DNA from: Arthrobacter sp. D5-1
GTDB lineage: Bacteria; Actinomycetota; Actinomycetes; Actinomycetales; Micrococcaceae
Reading direction: 5' to 3'
Length of the DNA stretch: 64,000 bases
Assembly (NCBI RefSeq): GCF_017357425.1
Contig: NZ_CP014571.1
Coordinates: 434,001-498,000, forward strand
Shown piece by piece: positions 42,311 to 50,859 of the stretch. Position 1 is the stretch's first letter. Each line of letters opens with the position of its first letter. Made by a program: the position numbers and the translations under genes. Under the pieces are notes generated by a model that saw only the letters and a program-made list of their open reading frames with translations, had not been told where the DNA came from and did no database searches.

Positions 42311-43227
42311 CGGTGCAGCTCCATCCAGGTTGAGGCGACGGCCCGGGCGGCAAGCCCGGCCTTAACGGCATCCGGCACCCGGACCCTTGAGCGATACAGC
42401 TCGTCCACCGTGGTCTGTTCAATCCGGTCCGTGAGGGCCTGGAACAGCGCCAACGCGCTCCGGACAGCGGCCCTGGCATCGCGTGGCAGCATCGGAATGA
42501 CGGCGTTGGCGTCGGCCAGCTGGGCCCGGACTGTCTTGACCCACTCCACCCGGTCGTGCTCCTCGAGGTGGTCCGCAGTGCTGAGGTAATTGCGGCCCAA
42601 CCGGGAGGTATCGTCCGCCAGATCCCGGAGGAAGTTGATGTTCTGGAACGCAGCGCCCAACCTGCTGGCGCCATACTGCAAAGCTGCGGCGTCGCCGTCG
42701 TCGATGTTTTCATCCCGCATGAAGACACGCAGGCACATCAGCCCCACAACCTCAGCGGAGCCGTGCACGTAGCCATCATGGGCATCGGCGTCGAAACGGA
42801 GTGGTGCCGGCTGTTGCGCAGAAGTGCCAGCTGACGTGCGCTCGCCGAGGTCCGTTCGCATGGAAGCGAAGAAGGGATCGATGAGGGTCTCATCAATGCC
42901 CGCCGTCCGGGCGGTCTGGGCAAAGGCGTGGATGATTAGATCGCTGCTGTAGCCAAGCTTGACCGCGCGGTGGGTCTCATCGATGAAGTGGGCCAAGGCG
43001 TCGCACTGTTCCTGGTAGCTGAGCCCGGCTTCCGCGGTGACGCCGTCCACGAGCTCGTCCGCCACCCGCACCAGGGCGTAAATGTTGCGGACGTGCTGGC
43101 GGTGCCGGGGCCCCAGCAACCTGCATGCCAGGCCGAAGGACGTGGAATAGGCGGCGATGACCTGGTTGGCGGCCCGCTCGGCCGTCCGGGTGAAATGGGT
43201 GAAAGAGGTATCGGTGGCGACGCTCAT
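42307..43227 (-). CDS. crtB: Phytoene synthase
   Basis: Condenses two GGPP molecules to phytoene. The 306-aa protein is a trans-isoprenyl synthase of the squalene/phytoene type: the first Asp-rich motif is RVADELVDGV, the second is QNINFLRDLADDTSRLGRNY. FSLACRLL-type motif appears as TSFGLACRLLGPRHRQHVRN. Both start and stop overlap neighbouring genes by 4 nt. Confidence 0.95.
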   Translation of the reverse strand: MSVATDTSFTHFTRTAERAANQVIAAYSTSFGLACRLLGPRHRQHVRNIYALVRVADELVDGVTAEAGLSYQEQCDALAHFIDETHRAVKLGYSSDLIIHAFAQTARTAGIDETLIDPFFASMRTDLGERTSAGTSAQQPAPLRFDADAHDGYVHGSAEVVGLMCLRVFMRDENIDDGDAAALQYGASRLGAAFQNINFLRDLADDTSRLGRNYLSTADHLEEHDRVEWVKTVRAQLADANAVIPMLPRDARAAVRSALALFQALTDRIEQTTVDELYRSRVRVPDAVKAGLAARAVASTWMELHR

Positions 43228-44324
43228 GATTGCCGTCCTTCCAACTGCCCCGCAAGGTCAAGCAGGACATTCCGTGCGTCCTGCGGAATGGTGCTTGTGA
43301 GCTGATGATTAAACGCTGCCATTTGTTCCTCGATGAGGCCCTGGACAAATGCTTCTGCTCCGCAATCGGTGAGGTGGCGGCGGACGTGCTCGCCTTCCTC
43401 ACCGTTGAGTCCGGGCCTGCCGAAGAGGGGCGCGATGTGCGGCCACGTGCTGGTGGTCCGCGCATGGGCGATGATGGCCGTTTCCTTGCCTTCCCGCAGA
43501 TCCGAAAAGGGATCCTTGCCATGGCGGCGCGGATCCCCGAAGGTGGACAGGAGGTCGTCCTGGAGCTGGAAGGCCAAGCCAAGATGCCGGCCGGCGGTTG
43601 CAAGCGCAGTCTCGACGGCGAAGTCCGCACCGGCCAGCGCGGCGGCGGCACGCAACGGCAGTTCGAAGGTGTACGTGGCGGTTTTGTATCCACACATCAC
43701 CAGGATGGTCTCGAGGTCCGGGGCAATGACGCCGTCGCCCAGGCCCACGTCAAGTTGCTCGCCGGCTACGGTCTCGTTGATGGTGTGTTCCAGGAGATCC
43801 AGGAGGCGGAGCCGTAATTCGTGGGGGAGATCCGCGCGGGCGAAGGCTTGGTGGGTTGCGGCGAGCAGCATGTCGCCCATCAGGATTCCGCCTGTCTGGG
43901 CCCAGTGAAGGCCGCCATCGGGACGGGGGAGCTCGCCGGTTTCTGCGAGGAGGGAACCGATGAGGTTGGGGTGTCCGCGGCGGACGAGGTCTCCGTCGAT
44001 CACGTCATCATGCAGGAGGAAGGCGTAGTGGAGGAGTTCGATGGCGGCGGCGATGCTGATGGCGGTTTCCCGTTGGCCGCGGCCTTCTTGTTCGGGCCGT
44101 GATGAGCCGCGCTGCAAGAGGGAGTCGTACGTTTCCATGAGCAGCAAGGGGCGGACGAACTTGCCCCCCAGCACGTTCTGGCCGGCCAGGCCCCACAGCC
44201 TGGCGAAGTTGGGGCCGTAGGCGGTTGCGGCGGTGGCCCTCTTGCCGATCAGTCCGGTCAGCTCGTTTTCGATCGCGCCGCAGAGGTCGGTGCGGCTTCG
44301 GAGGGATCCGGAGGTGACGGTCAT
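43224..44324 (-). CDS. crtE: Geranylgeranyl diphosphate synthase
   Basis: Makes the C20 precursor GGPP. The 366-aa prenyltransferase has LGGKFVRPLLLM, the first Asp-rich motif LLHDDVIDGDLVRRG, and the second LAFQLQDDLLSTFGDPRRHG. ATG 44324 is used because it overlaps the idi stop (ATGA); the further upstream open frame is shadow of idi. It is the second gene in the operon. Confidence 0.95.
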   Translation of the reverse strand: MTVTSGSLRSRTDLCGAIENELTGLIGKRATAATAYGPNFARLWGLAGQNVLGGKFVRPLLLMETYDSLLQRGSSRPEQEGRGQRETAISIAAAIELLHYAFLLHDDVIDGDLVRRGHPNLIGSLLAETGELPRPDGGLHWAQTGGILMGDMLLAATHQAFARADLPHELRLRLLDLLEHTINETVAGEQLDVGLGDGVIAPDLETILVMCGYKTATYTFELPLRAAAALAGADFAVETALATAGRHLGLAFQLQDDLLSTFGDPRRHGKDPFSDLREGKETAIIAHARTTSTWPHIAPLFGRPGLNGEEGEHVRRHLTDCGAEAFVQGLIEEQMAAFNHQLTSTIPQDARNVLLDLAGQLEGRQS

Positions 44325-44875
44325 GCTTTGACTCCCTCGTGTGAAGGCAATGCCCGCGCCTCCAGAAGCTGGGGGAACTGCAGACCAAGCCACGGGCTGA
44401 AAGCGGACGGCGTGTGCGCCAGGGCATCCTCGAGCAGGGCCGGGGATATCCACGCCCAGTCAGCAACCTCGGCTGGATTCGGCTGCAGGGGGCCGCTGAT
44501 CCGGGCCATGAACACCGGGCAGACCTCATTTTCGACGATACCAGTGGGGTCAACGGCTCTGTAGCGGAAGTCCGGGAGAACCAGTTCGATCCTCTTGGCG
44601 TCCACCCCGAGTTCAAACTGGGCACGCCGCATCACAGCGTCCTCGAATTCCTCGCCTGGTGCCGGGTGGCCGCAGAAACTGTTGGTCCAAACTCCCGGCC
44701 AGGTCTTCTTTTCAGGTGAGCGGCGGGTCAGGAGGACCTCGCCGGCATCGTTCAGCAGGTAGCAGGAGAAGGCTAAATGAAGGGGTGTGTCCAGTGTGTG
44801 CACCCCCGCTTTTGCGGCCTCCCCGATGGGTGTTCCGGCGTCGTCCAGGAGGACCACCATCTCTGTCGCGTTCAT
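44321..44875 (-). CDS. idi: Isopentenyl-diphosphate delta-isomerase, type I
   Basis: Interconverts IPP and DMAPP, supplying the C5 units used by crtE and the elongase. The 184-aa Nudix-fold protein has LHLAFSCYLLNDAGEVLLTR, the active-site Cys in TNSFCGHPAPGEEFEDAV and the Glu-containing YRAVDPTGIVENEVCPVF. The start at ATG 44875 has GGAGG about 9 nt upstream. It is the first gene of the carotenoid operon, divergent from a MarR regulator with 104 nt between. Confidence 0.95.
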   Translation of the reverse strand: MNATEMVVLLDDAGTPIGEAAKAGVHTLDTPLHLAFSCYLLNDAGEVLLTRRSPEKKTWPGVWTNSFCGHPAPGEEFEDAVMRRAQFELGVDAKRIELVLPDFRYRAVDPTGIVENEVCPVFMARISGPLQPNPAEVADWAWISPALLEDALAHTPSAFSPWLGLQFPQLLEARALPSHEGVKA

Positions 44876-44920
44876 CCTGCGCCTACCTCCTACACCCAGT
44901 GCCTTAGAGAGACTTGAATA

Positions 44921-44938
44921 TTGCTAGACAAGCTAGAA
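44921..44938. promoter_or_regulatory. MarR-type site between idi and marR
   Basis: TTGCTAGACAAGCTAGAA combines the blocks TTGCTAG and ACAAGCT also present at 38527-38544. It lies mid-way between the divergent starts and is a candidate operator for one or both MarR proteins. Confidence 0.58.
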
Positions 44939-44979
44939 GAAAGGCTACCATGTAGGAAGTTGGGTGTAACATACTCATC

Positions 44980-45588
44980 ATGTCCAGTCCTGAAGAGATT
45001 CCTGAAGAAGCCGGGACCCCGGTTTCCTCCGGCGTTTATCATCTGGACGCCAACGATCCTCACGCGGAATTAGTGGACCGATCCGGTCTCTCCGACGAGG
45101 ATGTCCAGCAGATCAGTGACCTCATGGCTGCCCTGGGGCGGCTGCGGGAGGCAGAACAGCGGCTGTCCGACGCCTCCCTGAGGTACATGAAGCTCAACCA
45201 ATCAGACATGCGTGCACTGCACTATTTGATTGTCTGCGCGAACCATGGCGTGATTGCCACCCCCGGCGCAATAGCCTCCCGCCTCAGCATCTCGACGGCG
45301 TCAACCACCAAGTTGCTCGACCGGTTGGAACGCGCGGGACATGTCACCCGACGGGCCCACCCCTCCGATCGGAGGGCCCTCGCCATAGCCATCACCCCCG
45401 AAACGCACGAGGCTGCGATGCGGACGGTGGGACGGCAGCAAGCCAAGCGTTTTCTGGCGGCTGCCCGTCTCGCTCCGGAAGAACGGATGATCGTGATGCG
45501 CTTCCTGGATGACATGGCACAGGAAATCGAGGTTTCCGAAGAGGCGTGGGCAGGTGCTGCGGGCTCCCCGGTAGCGGACCATCTCTAG
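44980..45588 (+). CDS. MarR-family regulator divergent from the crt operon (CrtR-like)
   Basis: A 202-aa regulator with a ~40-residue acidic N-terminal extension and a MarR winged helix: MRALHYLIVCANHGVIATPG, AIASRLSISTASTTKLLDRL, ERAGHVTRRAHPSDRRALAI. In C. glutamicum a MarR protein, CrtR, is divergent from crtE and represses it, so position and family suggest the same role. ATG 44980 has no Shine-Dalgarno sequence; TAACAT about 12 nt upstream fits a leaderless mRNA. The 3' end overlaps the CPBP gene by 4 nt. Confidence 0.9.
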   Translation: MSSPEEIPEEAGTPVSSGVYHLDANDPHAELVDRSGLSDEDVQQISDLMAALGRLREAEQRLSDASLRYMKLNQSDMRALHYLIVCANHGVIATPGAIASRLSISTASTTKLLDRLERAGHVTRRAHPSDRRALAIAITPETHEAAMRTVGRQQAKRFLAAARLAPEERMIVMRFLDDMAQEIEVSEEAWAGAAGSPVADHL

Positions 45589-46403
45589 TACAGGAAGATC
45601 GGCAGCCAATCCCGGTTGTGGGCGTGGACCAGTGCCAGGAACAACACGAAGTCGAACAGCAGGTGCACCGACACCACGTAGGTGAACGACTTGGTCAGCT
45701 TGAAGGTGTACCCCTGCAGCAACGCGAACGGGAACGTCAGCAAGGGACCCCAGGACTGATATCCGATTTCCCACAGGAATGAGGAGAAAACCACAGCTTG
45801 CAGGATGTTCGCCAGCCAGTCCGGGAAGTGTTGTCGCAGCAGGGTGAACGTGGTGCAGATGAAGAACAGTTCGTCCCAGATTCCTACGGCGTTAACGCCC
45901 AAAAAGAGCCGCCAGAAGATGTCGGGATCGGAGGCGTCGGGCCAGTTTTGGTACACGCCGGTGCTGATCAGGTAGACGGGCAGGATGAAATAGCCCAAGG
46001 CAACGACGCCTATCAAGTACAGCTTTGCTGCCAAGGGCCATTTCCTGCCGGTGTTGATGGGGAATTTGATGATGTCTTCCCGATACACAAAGCGGGACAC
46101 CAGCCACGGCACCAGCACTGCCAGCGCGAGCGCCCCGCCCATCAGGGCCATGTGCTCCGTACTGAGGTCGGCATTGAGAGGCACCAGGCTGAAGATGGTC
46201 ATGCCGGCCGCGATCAGCGCGAGGTGTCGCATCAGCCGGCTGTCAACGAAGGCGGCGGTGACAACACTGGCCAGCAGCAAGCCGTAGCCGAGCAGTTCAT
46301 TTCCCATCGCAAAGAGGGGAATGCCGGACAGCGAAAGCAGCGCCGCCGGTAATAGTTTCCAGCTGAGCGCGGTGCGGGGTGCTTCCGTTGAAAGGGACGT
46401 CAC
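45585..46403 (-). CDS. CPBP-like intramembrane protein
   Basis: A 272-aa protein with about eight hydrophobic segments. The CPBP (Abi/Rce1-like) region is at the C-terminal half: GIWDELFFICTTFTLLRQHF, then VVFSSFLWEIG and VVSVHLLFDFVLFL. The usual EExxxR is reduced to a single Glu (DELFF) with the Arg displaced, so protease activity is uncertain. It converges with the MarR gene and overlaps it by 4 nt. Some CPBP-type proteins sit beside carotenoid genes; whether it takes part is unknown. Confidence 0.72.
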   Translation of the reverse strand: MTSLSTEAPRTALSWKLLPAALLSLSGIPLFAMGNELLGYGLLLASVVTAAFVDSRLMRHLALIAAGMTIFSLVPLNADLSTEHMALMGGALALAVLVPWLVSRFVYREDIIKFPINTGRKWPLAAKLYLIGVVALGYFILPVYLISTGVYQNWPDASDPDIFWRLFLGVNAVGIWDELFFICTTFTLLRQHFPDWLANILQAVVFSSFLWEIGYQSWGPLLTFPFALLQGYTFKLTKSFTYVVSVHLLFDFVLFLALVHAHNRDWLPIFLY

Positions 46404-46576
46404 CCCCTAAGCATCTCAGGCCTGCAGCCGCGCGACACTGTTTTGCGCGACTGGAAAAGCGCACCGGCACAACGGCGAAGTGTTCTTCTGTATTATTCGT
46501 GACAGGGCCCACAGATGGGCCGGTCAGGTAGTTTGTCTGGCTCTGCCAGCGGGGGATACACATAAAGGAATAGCTG

Positions 46577-47671
46577 ATGGCTCAAGAAGAGGGCTCTCTT
46601 TCACAGGATGCCGCCAACGCGTCACCGCCTGCCGAAACGTCGCCGCCTGCTAAGGCGACCATGCGCGAGCAGGTGAACGACATCATCGAATCCATCCTTG
46701 CCGATACCGAACCGCGCAGCGAAGCCGCCAGAATCAGGCTGGGTGCGTTGTTGGAGGCACATCCCGAAGACCCTCAGCGTGCCTTGTTGGAGCATCTGCT
46801 GGAAACCCGCAAAGAGGCCGCGCCGGCAGTTACGGTGCCGGTTCACCTCGAATCCGCCAGCGTGCACCTTGAGTCTGTTGACGCAGCGCGGACCGTGTCG
46901 GTTCCCGTCAGCCACGAAGTCCGGGAAGGAATCCAGGCGGTCCTGGCGGACAAGCTTCTGCTGACCGCCTTCCAGCCTGTCCATGCACTCCCCAACGGCG
47001 ACGTAGTGGGTGTTGAAGCACTCACCCGGTTCGTCGGTGAAGACGGCGCCGGCGCCGATGTCTGGTTCAGCGAGGCTGCTGCCGCGGGGCTGGGAACCGA
47101 GTTGGAGATCGCTGCCCTCCACTGCGCCCTCACCGCGGCGCACGACGTCCCGGAAACCATGTCCGTGGCCCTTAATCTCACGCCCGCTACCTCCAGCGAC
47201 CCCAGGGTCCGGAACCTGCTGGCCGCTGCGGCACTCGCGCCGGACCGGATCATTGTCGAGCTCACCGGCAGCCTGGCCGACGTCGGAGGCCAAACCGGCC
47301 GCGACGGACTCGGGCCGCTGCGCGCCTTGGGTTTGCGCCTGGCCGTCAGCGCCTCCGGAGCAGCGTTGGTCGCGTTGGAGCGGGTGGAGCAACTGCGACC
47401 GGACATCATCAAGCTGGACCGCCACCTGATTGAAGGCATCGAAAGCAGCGAAGGCCAAAGGATCCGGGCCAAGGCGATCGTTGAGCTCGCCAGGGAGCTC
47501 GGGGCGGAAGTCATTGCTGTGGGCATCGAGACGGCCGAAGAACTCGAGGAAGTGACGGCGCTCAACATCACCGCAGCCCAGGGATATCTCTTGGGACGCC
47601 CCTCGGTTCACCCGCTGGACTGGTCGGCGTGGAGCATCCGGGCACAAACAGAATCCCAGCCGGCCGGCTGA
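46577..47671 (+). CDS. EAL-domain protein, probably catalytically inactive
   Basis: A 364-aa protein: an N-terminal ~110 residues with helix and Pro/Ala-rich linker, then an EAL domain (~112-350). Present residues are Glu147 of VGVEALTRF, Asn200 (LNLTP), Glu228 (VELT), Lys279 (IIKLD) and Glu318 (VGIETAEE). The metal-binding DDFGTG motif is replaced by SASGAA (258-263), so c-di-GMP hydrolysis is unlikely; it may bind c-di-GMP or act as a scaffold. ATG 46577 follows AAAGGA. A 6-bp hairpin GGCCCA-CAGA-TGGGCC lies about 60 nt upstream. A strong terminator follows. Confidence 0.85.
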   Translation: MAQEEGSLSQDAANASPPAETSPPAKATMREQVNDIIESILADTEPRSEAARIRLGALLEAHPEDPQRALLEHLLETRKEAAPAVTVPVHLESASVHLESVDAARTVSVPVSHEVREGIQAVLADKLLLTAFQPVHALPNGDVVGVEALTRFVGEDGAGADVWFSEAAAAGLGTELEIAALHCALTAAHDVPETMSVALNLTPATSSDPRVRNLLAAAALAPDRIIVELTGSLADVGGQTGRDGLGPLRALGLRLAVSASGAALVALERVEQLRPDIIKLDRHLIEGIESSEGQRIRAKAIVELARELGAEVIAVGIETAEELEEVTALNITAAQGYLLGRPSVHPLDWSAWSIRAQTESQPAG

Positions 47672-47685
47672 CAGTCTTCACAACA

Positions 47686-47726
47686 ACGACGGCGACCCTC
47701 ACCTCAACGGTGAGGGTCGCCGTCGT
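47686..47726 (+). terminator. Terminator of the EAL gene
   Basis: A perfect 18-bp stem (47686-47703 with 47709-47726, loop TCAAC) begins 15 nt after the stop codon. Confidence 0.9.
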
Positions 47727-47791
47727 GGTTGACGGCTTTAAAAAAGTCCCGCTTCGTGAAACCTTTCGTCCGCTCGCGGACAATACAGGGC

Positions 47792-48376
47792 ATGGGGAAC
47801 AGCGAAACCGACGACGGCGGACTGTGGGCGAGGAGCCTCGACGGCGAGGGAGAGGCTTTCGGGCTGCTGTACGACCGGCACCACGGCAGGGTTTACCGGC
47901 ATGCGTATCGGCTCTCACCCGAACGGCACGACGCCGAAGACATCATGTCTGCCGCGTTCTTGGAACTGTGGCGATGCCGGGCCAAGGTGCGGCTGGTGGA
48001 TGGCTCCATTCTTCCCTGGCTGCTGGTGACCACCACCAACGTGGCCCGCAACAACAGGCGGGCCGCCTTTCGCTACCGAAAGCTGCTTGCTTCCCTTCCC
48101 CGGACCCAAGACCTTGCCAGCGCCAATGAAGACCTTTTCCTGCAGGGCAAATTGGACACGGACACAGCTCGAGCACTCGCCACGCTCAACGCTGTGGATC
48201 AGCAGCTCGTCAGCCTGGTGGTCTTCGAGGATTACACCATCGCCGCGGCGGCCACCGTACTCAACCTCTCTCCGGCAGCTGCCAAGTCACGCATGCACCG
48301 AGCCAGGGAGCGCATGAAAACAGCACTCGCGGGGACACCAGAGCTTGCTCCCGCTTTCGAAGGAGACCAGCGATGA
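47792..48376 (+). CDS. ECF-family RNA polymerase sigma factor
   Basis: A 194-aa sigma factor. Region 2: EGEAFGLLYDRHHGRVYRHA, HDAEDIMSAAFLELWRCRAK, ILPWLLVTTTNVARNNRRAA; region 4: LATLNAVDQQLVSLVVFEDY, AAATVLNLSPAAAKSRMHRA. ATG 47792 follows GGGC only, with AATACA before it, so a leaderless mRNA is likely. Its stop overlaps the start of a membrane-anchored protein (ATGA), the usual arrangement of sigma and anti-sigma genes. Confidence 0.92.
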   Translation: MGNSETDDGGLWARSLDGEGEAFGLLYDRHHGRVYRHAYRLSPERHDAEDIMSAAFLELWRCRAKVRLVDGSILPWLLVTTTNVARNNRRAAFRYRKLLASLPRTQDLASANEDLFLQGKLDTDTARALATLNAVDQQLVSLVVFEDYTIAAAATVLNLSPAAAKSRMHRARERMKTALAGTPELAPAFEGDQR

Positions 48377-49164
48377 ACGAGCTCCGTGTCGACCCAAACT
48401 TCAGCCGGGCTTTGCGTGGGGAACTGGTGTCGAGGGTGGAACAAACCACGGCCGGGCGGACCCGTAAACGCGCCAGGCTCTGGATCGGCGCCGGCGTGTT
48501 TGCCGGCGTGGGACTTCTGGGTGGCGTCGGCGCCACGGCCGCAGGACTGTTCGTGGTGCCCGGGGCGGAAGTGGTTACGCAGCTGTCCACGCCGGTAGCT
48601 GACTCGTATCAAGGGACTGCCACGGTGGACCTTGGAGAGCCACCTGCGGGAACAACGGGCATCCAGATTGACTTCTGGTGTCTGACTGAGGGGCACTTCC
48701 AGTATCAGGACGGGTCCAGCATCGCCTGCTCAGCTGACGACGCCGGGACACCCCACGGCTGGAGCGGCTACTTGGCCAAGCTGGCTCCGGGTCAACACAG
48801 CGTCACCTACACCACGGCCCCGGAGAGCCGCTGGCGGCTGACGGCACGATACGTGAGCACGCAGTTGACCGAGTGGGCAACTAACGGCGATGGCACCACT
48901 TACGGCATGGAGAACGAGAATGGCTCACCCGACATGATCGCCGTCATGGCCACGAACGGGAAACGTGGATACGCCTACACGGCGCATTTGAACGAAGCGA
49001 ACGGTCATACAGCCGCCATGAGCTTCAAGAGCCCTGAGGAGGCATTGGCCTGGCAGGAGGAGCGAAAAGGTCAAACCTTCCACGTGCCGGTCTATGAAGC
49101 TGACGGGAAGTCGGTCATTGGCGAGTTTGAGATCTCTGACGGGAGCGATCCTTCGGCTCCGTGA
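48373..49164 (+). CDS. Membrane-anchored partner of the ECF sigma factor (putative anti-sigma)
   Basis: A 263-aa protein with a short cytoplasmic N-terminus (~35 residues), one transmembrane helix (LWIGAGVFAGVGLLGGVGAT, ~36-58) and an external domain of ~200 residues with two Cys (FWCLTEGHFQ and SIACSADD) likely in a disulfide. No zinc anti-sigma motif is visible in the cytoplasmic part. The start overlaps the sigma stop (ATGA), which supports a role in holding the sigma factor, but the fold is not one I recognise. It converges with the SGNH gene, 1 nt apart. Confidence 0.78.
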   Translation: MNELRVDPNFSRALRGELVSRVEQTTAGRTRKRARLWIGAGVFAGVGLLGGVGATAAGLFVVPGAEVVTQLSTPVADSYQGTATVDLGEPPAGTTGIQIDFWCLTEGHFQYQDGSSIACSADDAGTPHGWSGYLAKLAPGQHSVTYTTAPESRWRLTARYVSTQLTEWATNGDGTTYGMENENGSPDMIAVMATNGKRGYAYTAHLNEANGHTAAMSFKSPEEALAWQEERKGQTFHVPVYEADGKSVIGEFEISDGSDPSAP

Positions 49165-49165
49165 G

Positions 49166-50047
49166 TCAGTCGGTGATGTTCCGGGGGTCGTTGCCGACGA
49201 ATGTACCGGGGGGCATCCCGGCGCCGAACACCGGGCCGGGTTCAGGTCGCTTGGGGTGCCGGCCGTCGTCGGCGTTCCGCTGCTTCAGGCGACGCACGAC
49301 CCAAGGGAAGAGGTGCTCGCGGGCCCAGACGATGTCTCCGGCCCGGGCCTCGCGCCAGTTGCGCTCCGGCAATGGTTTGGGTGTCAACGGCTCCAGGGAG
49401 TGGGGAACGTTGAGGGTATTGAGCACCATGATGGCGATGGTGTGCTGGCCAAGCGGCGAGAAATGGAGTCGGTCCGGATCCCACATTCTGGGGTCGGTCA
49501 GCTCGCGCAACGCCCATAGATCGGCCACGACGGCATCGTGGCGGGCAGCCACTACCCGAATGTTCTCGTTGTAGATGGCCACCTTGCCGCGGGCCAGGCC
49601 CAACACCGGGGTGGCGCCCCAGTCCGGACCAGTAAACAGCAGGATGGTGGCGCCGGTGGAGGCCAACGCTGCCACTCCTGCATCCAGCTCCATGGCGAGT
49701 TTGTCAGGATCGCTCCTATGGAAGAGCAGGTCGTTGCCGCCGGCGTTGAGGGTGATCAGATCTGGTTTGAGGTCCAGTGCCGGGCCAACCTGCTCCGCCA
49801 TGATCTCGTGCAGCAAGCGTCCACTGATGGCCAGGTTGGCGTAGGCGAAATCCTCGTGGCCGGTGCTCAGTTCTTCCGCCACCCTGTCCGCCCAGCCGCG
49901 CAGGCCTCCGGGGCTTCGCGGCTCGGGGTCGCCCAACCCTTCGGTGAACGAGTCGCCCAACGCCACATAACGGCTCCACGGGTGCAGGCCAGGCCCGAAG
50001 CTACCGGAACCTCCCTGCACCCAATCATCGGCGCTGGAGGCGTTCAT
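49166..50047 (-). CDS. SGNH/GDSL-family hydrolase
   Basis: A 293-aa esterase/lipase-like enzyme without signal peptide. Block I is RYVALGDSFTEGLGD with Ser33, block III is LNAGGNDLLF with the Asn, and block V is DPDRLHFSPLGQ with the Asp/His pair. The C-terminal ~80 residues (after LNTLNVPHSL) are specific to this actinobacterial subgroup and basic. Start at ATG 50047; the gene is next to but not coupled with the gentisate genes (47 nt). Substrate unknown. Confidence 0.9.
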   Translation of the reverse strand: MNASSADDWVQGGSGSFGPGLHPWSRYVALGDSFTEGLGDPEPRSPGGLRGWADRVAEELSTGHEDFAYANLAISGRLLHEIMAEQVGPALDLKPDLITLNAGGNDLLFHRSDPDKLAMELDAGVAALASTGATILLFTGPDWGATPVLGLARGKVAIYNENIRVVAARHDAVVADLWALRELTDPRMWDPDRLHFSPLGQHTIAIMVLNTLNVPHSLEPLTPKPLPERNWREARAGDIVWAREHLFPWVVRRLKQRNADDGRHPKRPEPGPVFGAGMPPGTFVGNDPRNITD

Positions 50048-50094
50048 CTCCCCATAGTGCGCTTACTGGGCGCGCATCGCCATGGGTGGGCTGG

Positions 50095-50859
50095 CTAAAT
50101 CCACTTCGGTGCGGCCAGAACGGCACTTTCGGCACTGGGTCCGGTGGCCGTGACACCGGAGGTGCCGCGGCCCGTGGCCCATTCGACGACGGCGGGCAGG
50201 GGACCGGTGATGATCGTTGGGTTGGTGGCACTGGTGTCGCCGAACGTGAGTGCGGCGCCGTTTCCTGCGGTGTCGTTGACGTTGATGAGGAGCCCGGTGT
50301 TTGTGCCGCGGGTTTTCCAAGCGCCGGTGATGTCTTTGAGCAGACGTTCGAGGACGGGGGCCGGGATGTCGTTGAACGTGGCTCCGTTGTCCAGGTCCAC
50401 GGCGTGGACCCAGACTTCGCGGGTGCGCATCCACACGGTCTCGGACGCCGGGACGGTCCTGCCTTGGGCGGTGCGGACTTCGTTGGCCCAGTCCTGGTCG
50501 GGCAGGTCTCGCCATTCGACGGACAGGTGCACGGCGGAATGGTCGTACAGGTTCCGCAACGCGATCGGGGACAGGGTCGCGCCGAAGCTGATCTCGTGGT
50601 TCCGTGCCTCGGGAGAGGAATACATGGGCGTCTCCACCCCGGTGGCAGCCCATTCGAGCAGGCGTGCGATCGCACGGGCGTTGTATCCCACGTGCGCCAC
50701 CACATGGCGGCGCGTCCAGTCCGGAAGGAGGGTGCCGCCGTCGAGCTCTGCATCGGAGAGTTCGTTCAGTTTGCGGGCGAAGAACGCGGTGCCCCGCCGG
50801 GCCTGCAGGAGGTCTGCCTGCAGGCCCGGATCGGTGGCGAGATCGTGGCGGGCGACCAT
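50095..50859 (-). CDS. Maleylpyruvate isomerase, mycothiol-dependent type
   Basis: Isomerises maleylpyruvate to fumarylpyruvate in gentisate breakdown, using mycothiol in actinobacteria. The 254-aa protein has the DinB-like four-helix N-terminal domain with metal-ligand His residues (RRHVVAHVGYNARAI, and YDHSAVHLSVEW) and WMRTREVWVHAVDLDNG, followed by the SCP2-like C-terminal domain. ATG 50859 overlaps the stop of the hydrolase gene upstream by one base. It is the last gene of the gentisate operon. Confidence 0.92.
   Translation of the reverse strand: MVARHDLATDPGLQADLLQARRGTAFFARKLNELSDAELDGGTLLPDWTRRHVVAHVGYNARAIARLLEWAATGVETPMYSSPEARNHEISFGATLSPIALRNLYDHSAVHLSVEWRDLPDQDWANEVRTAQGRTVPASETVWMRTREVWVHAVDLDNGATFNDIPAPVLERLLKDITGAWKTRGTNTGLLINVNDTAGNGAALTFGDTSATNPTIITGPLPAVVEWATGRGTSGVTATGPSAESAVLAAPKWI

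Noticed and set aside
40706..42589. A 627-codon rightward open frame opposite crtI and crtB
   Set aside because: It is antisense to clear crtI and crtB genes, has composition typical of a GC-rich mirror frame and matches no family.
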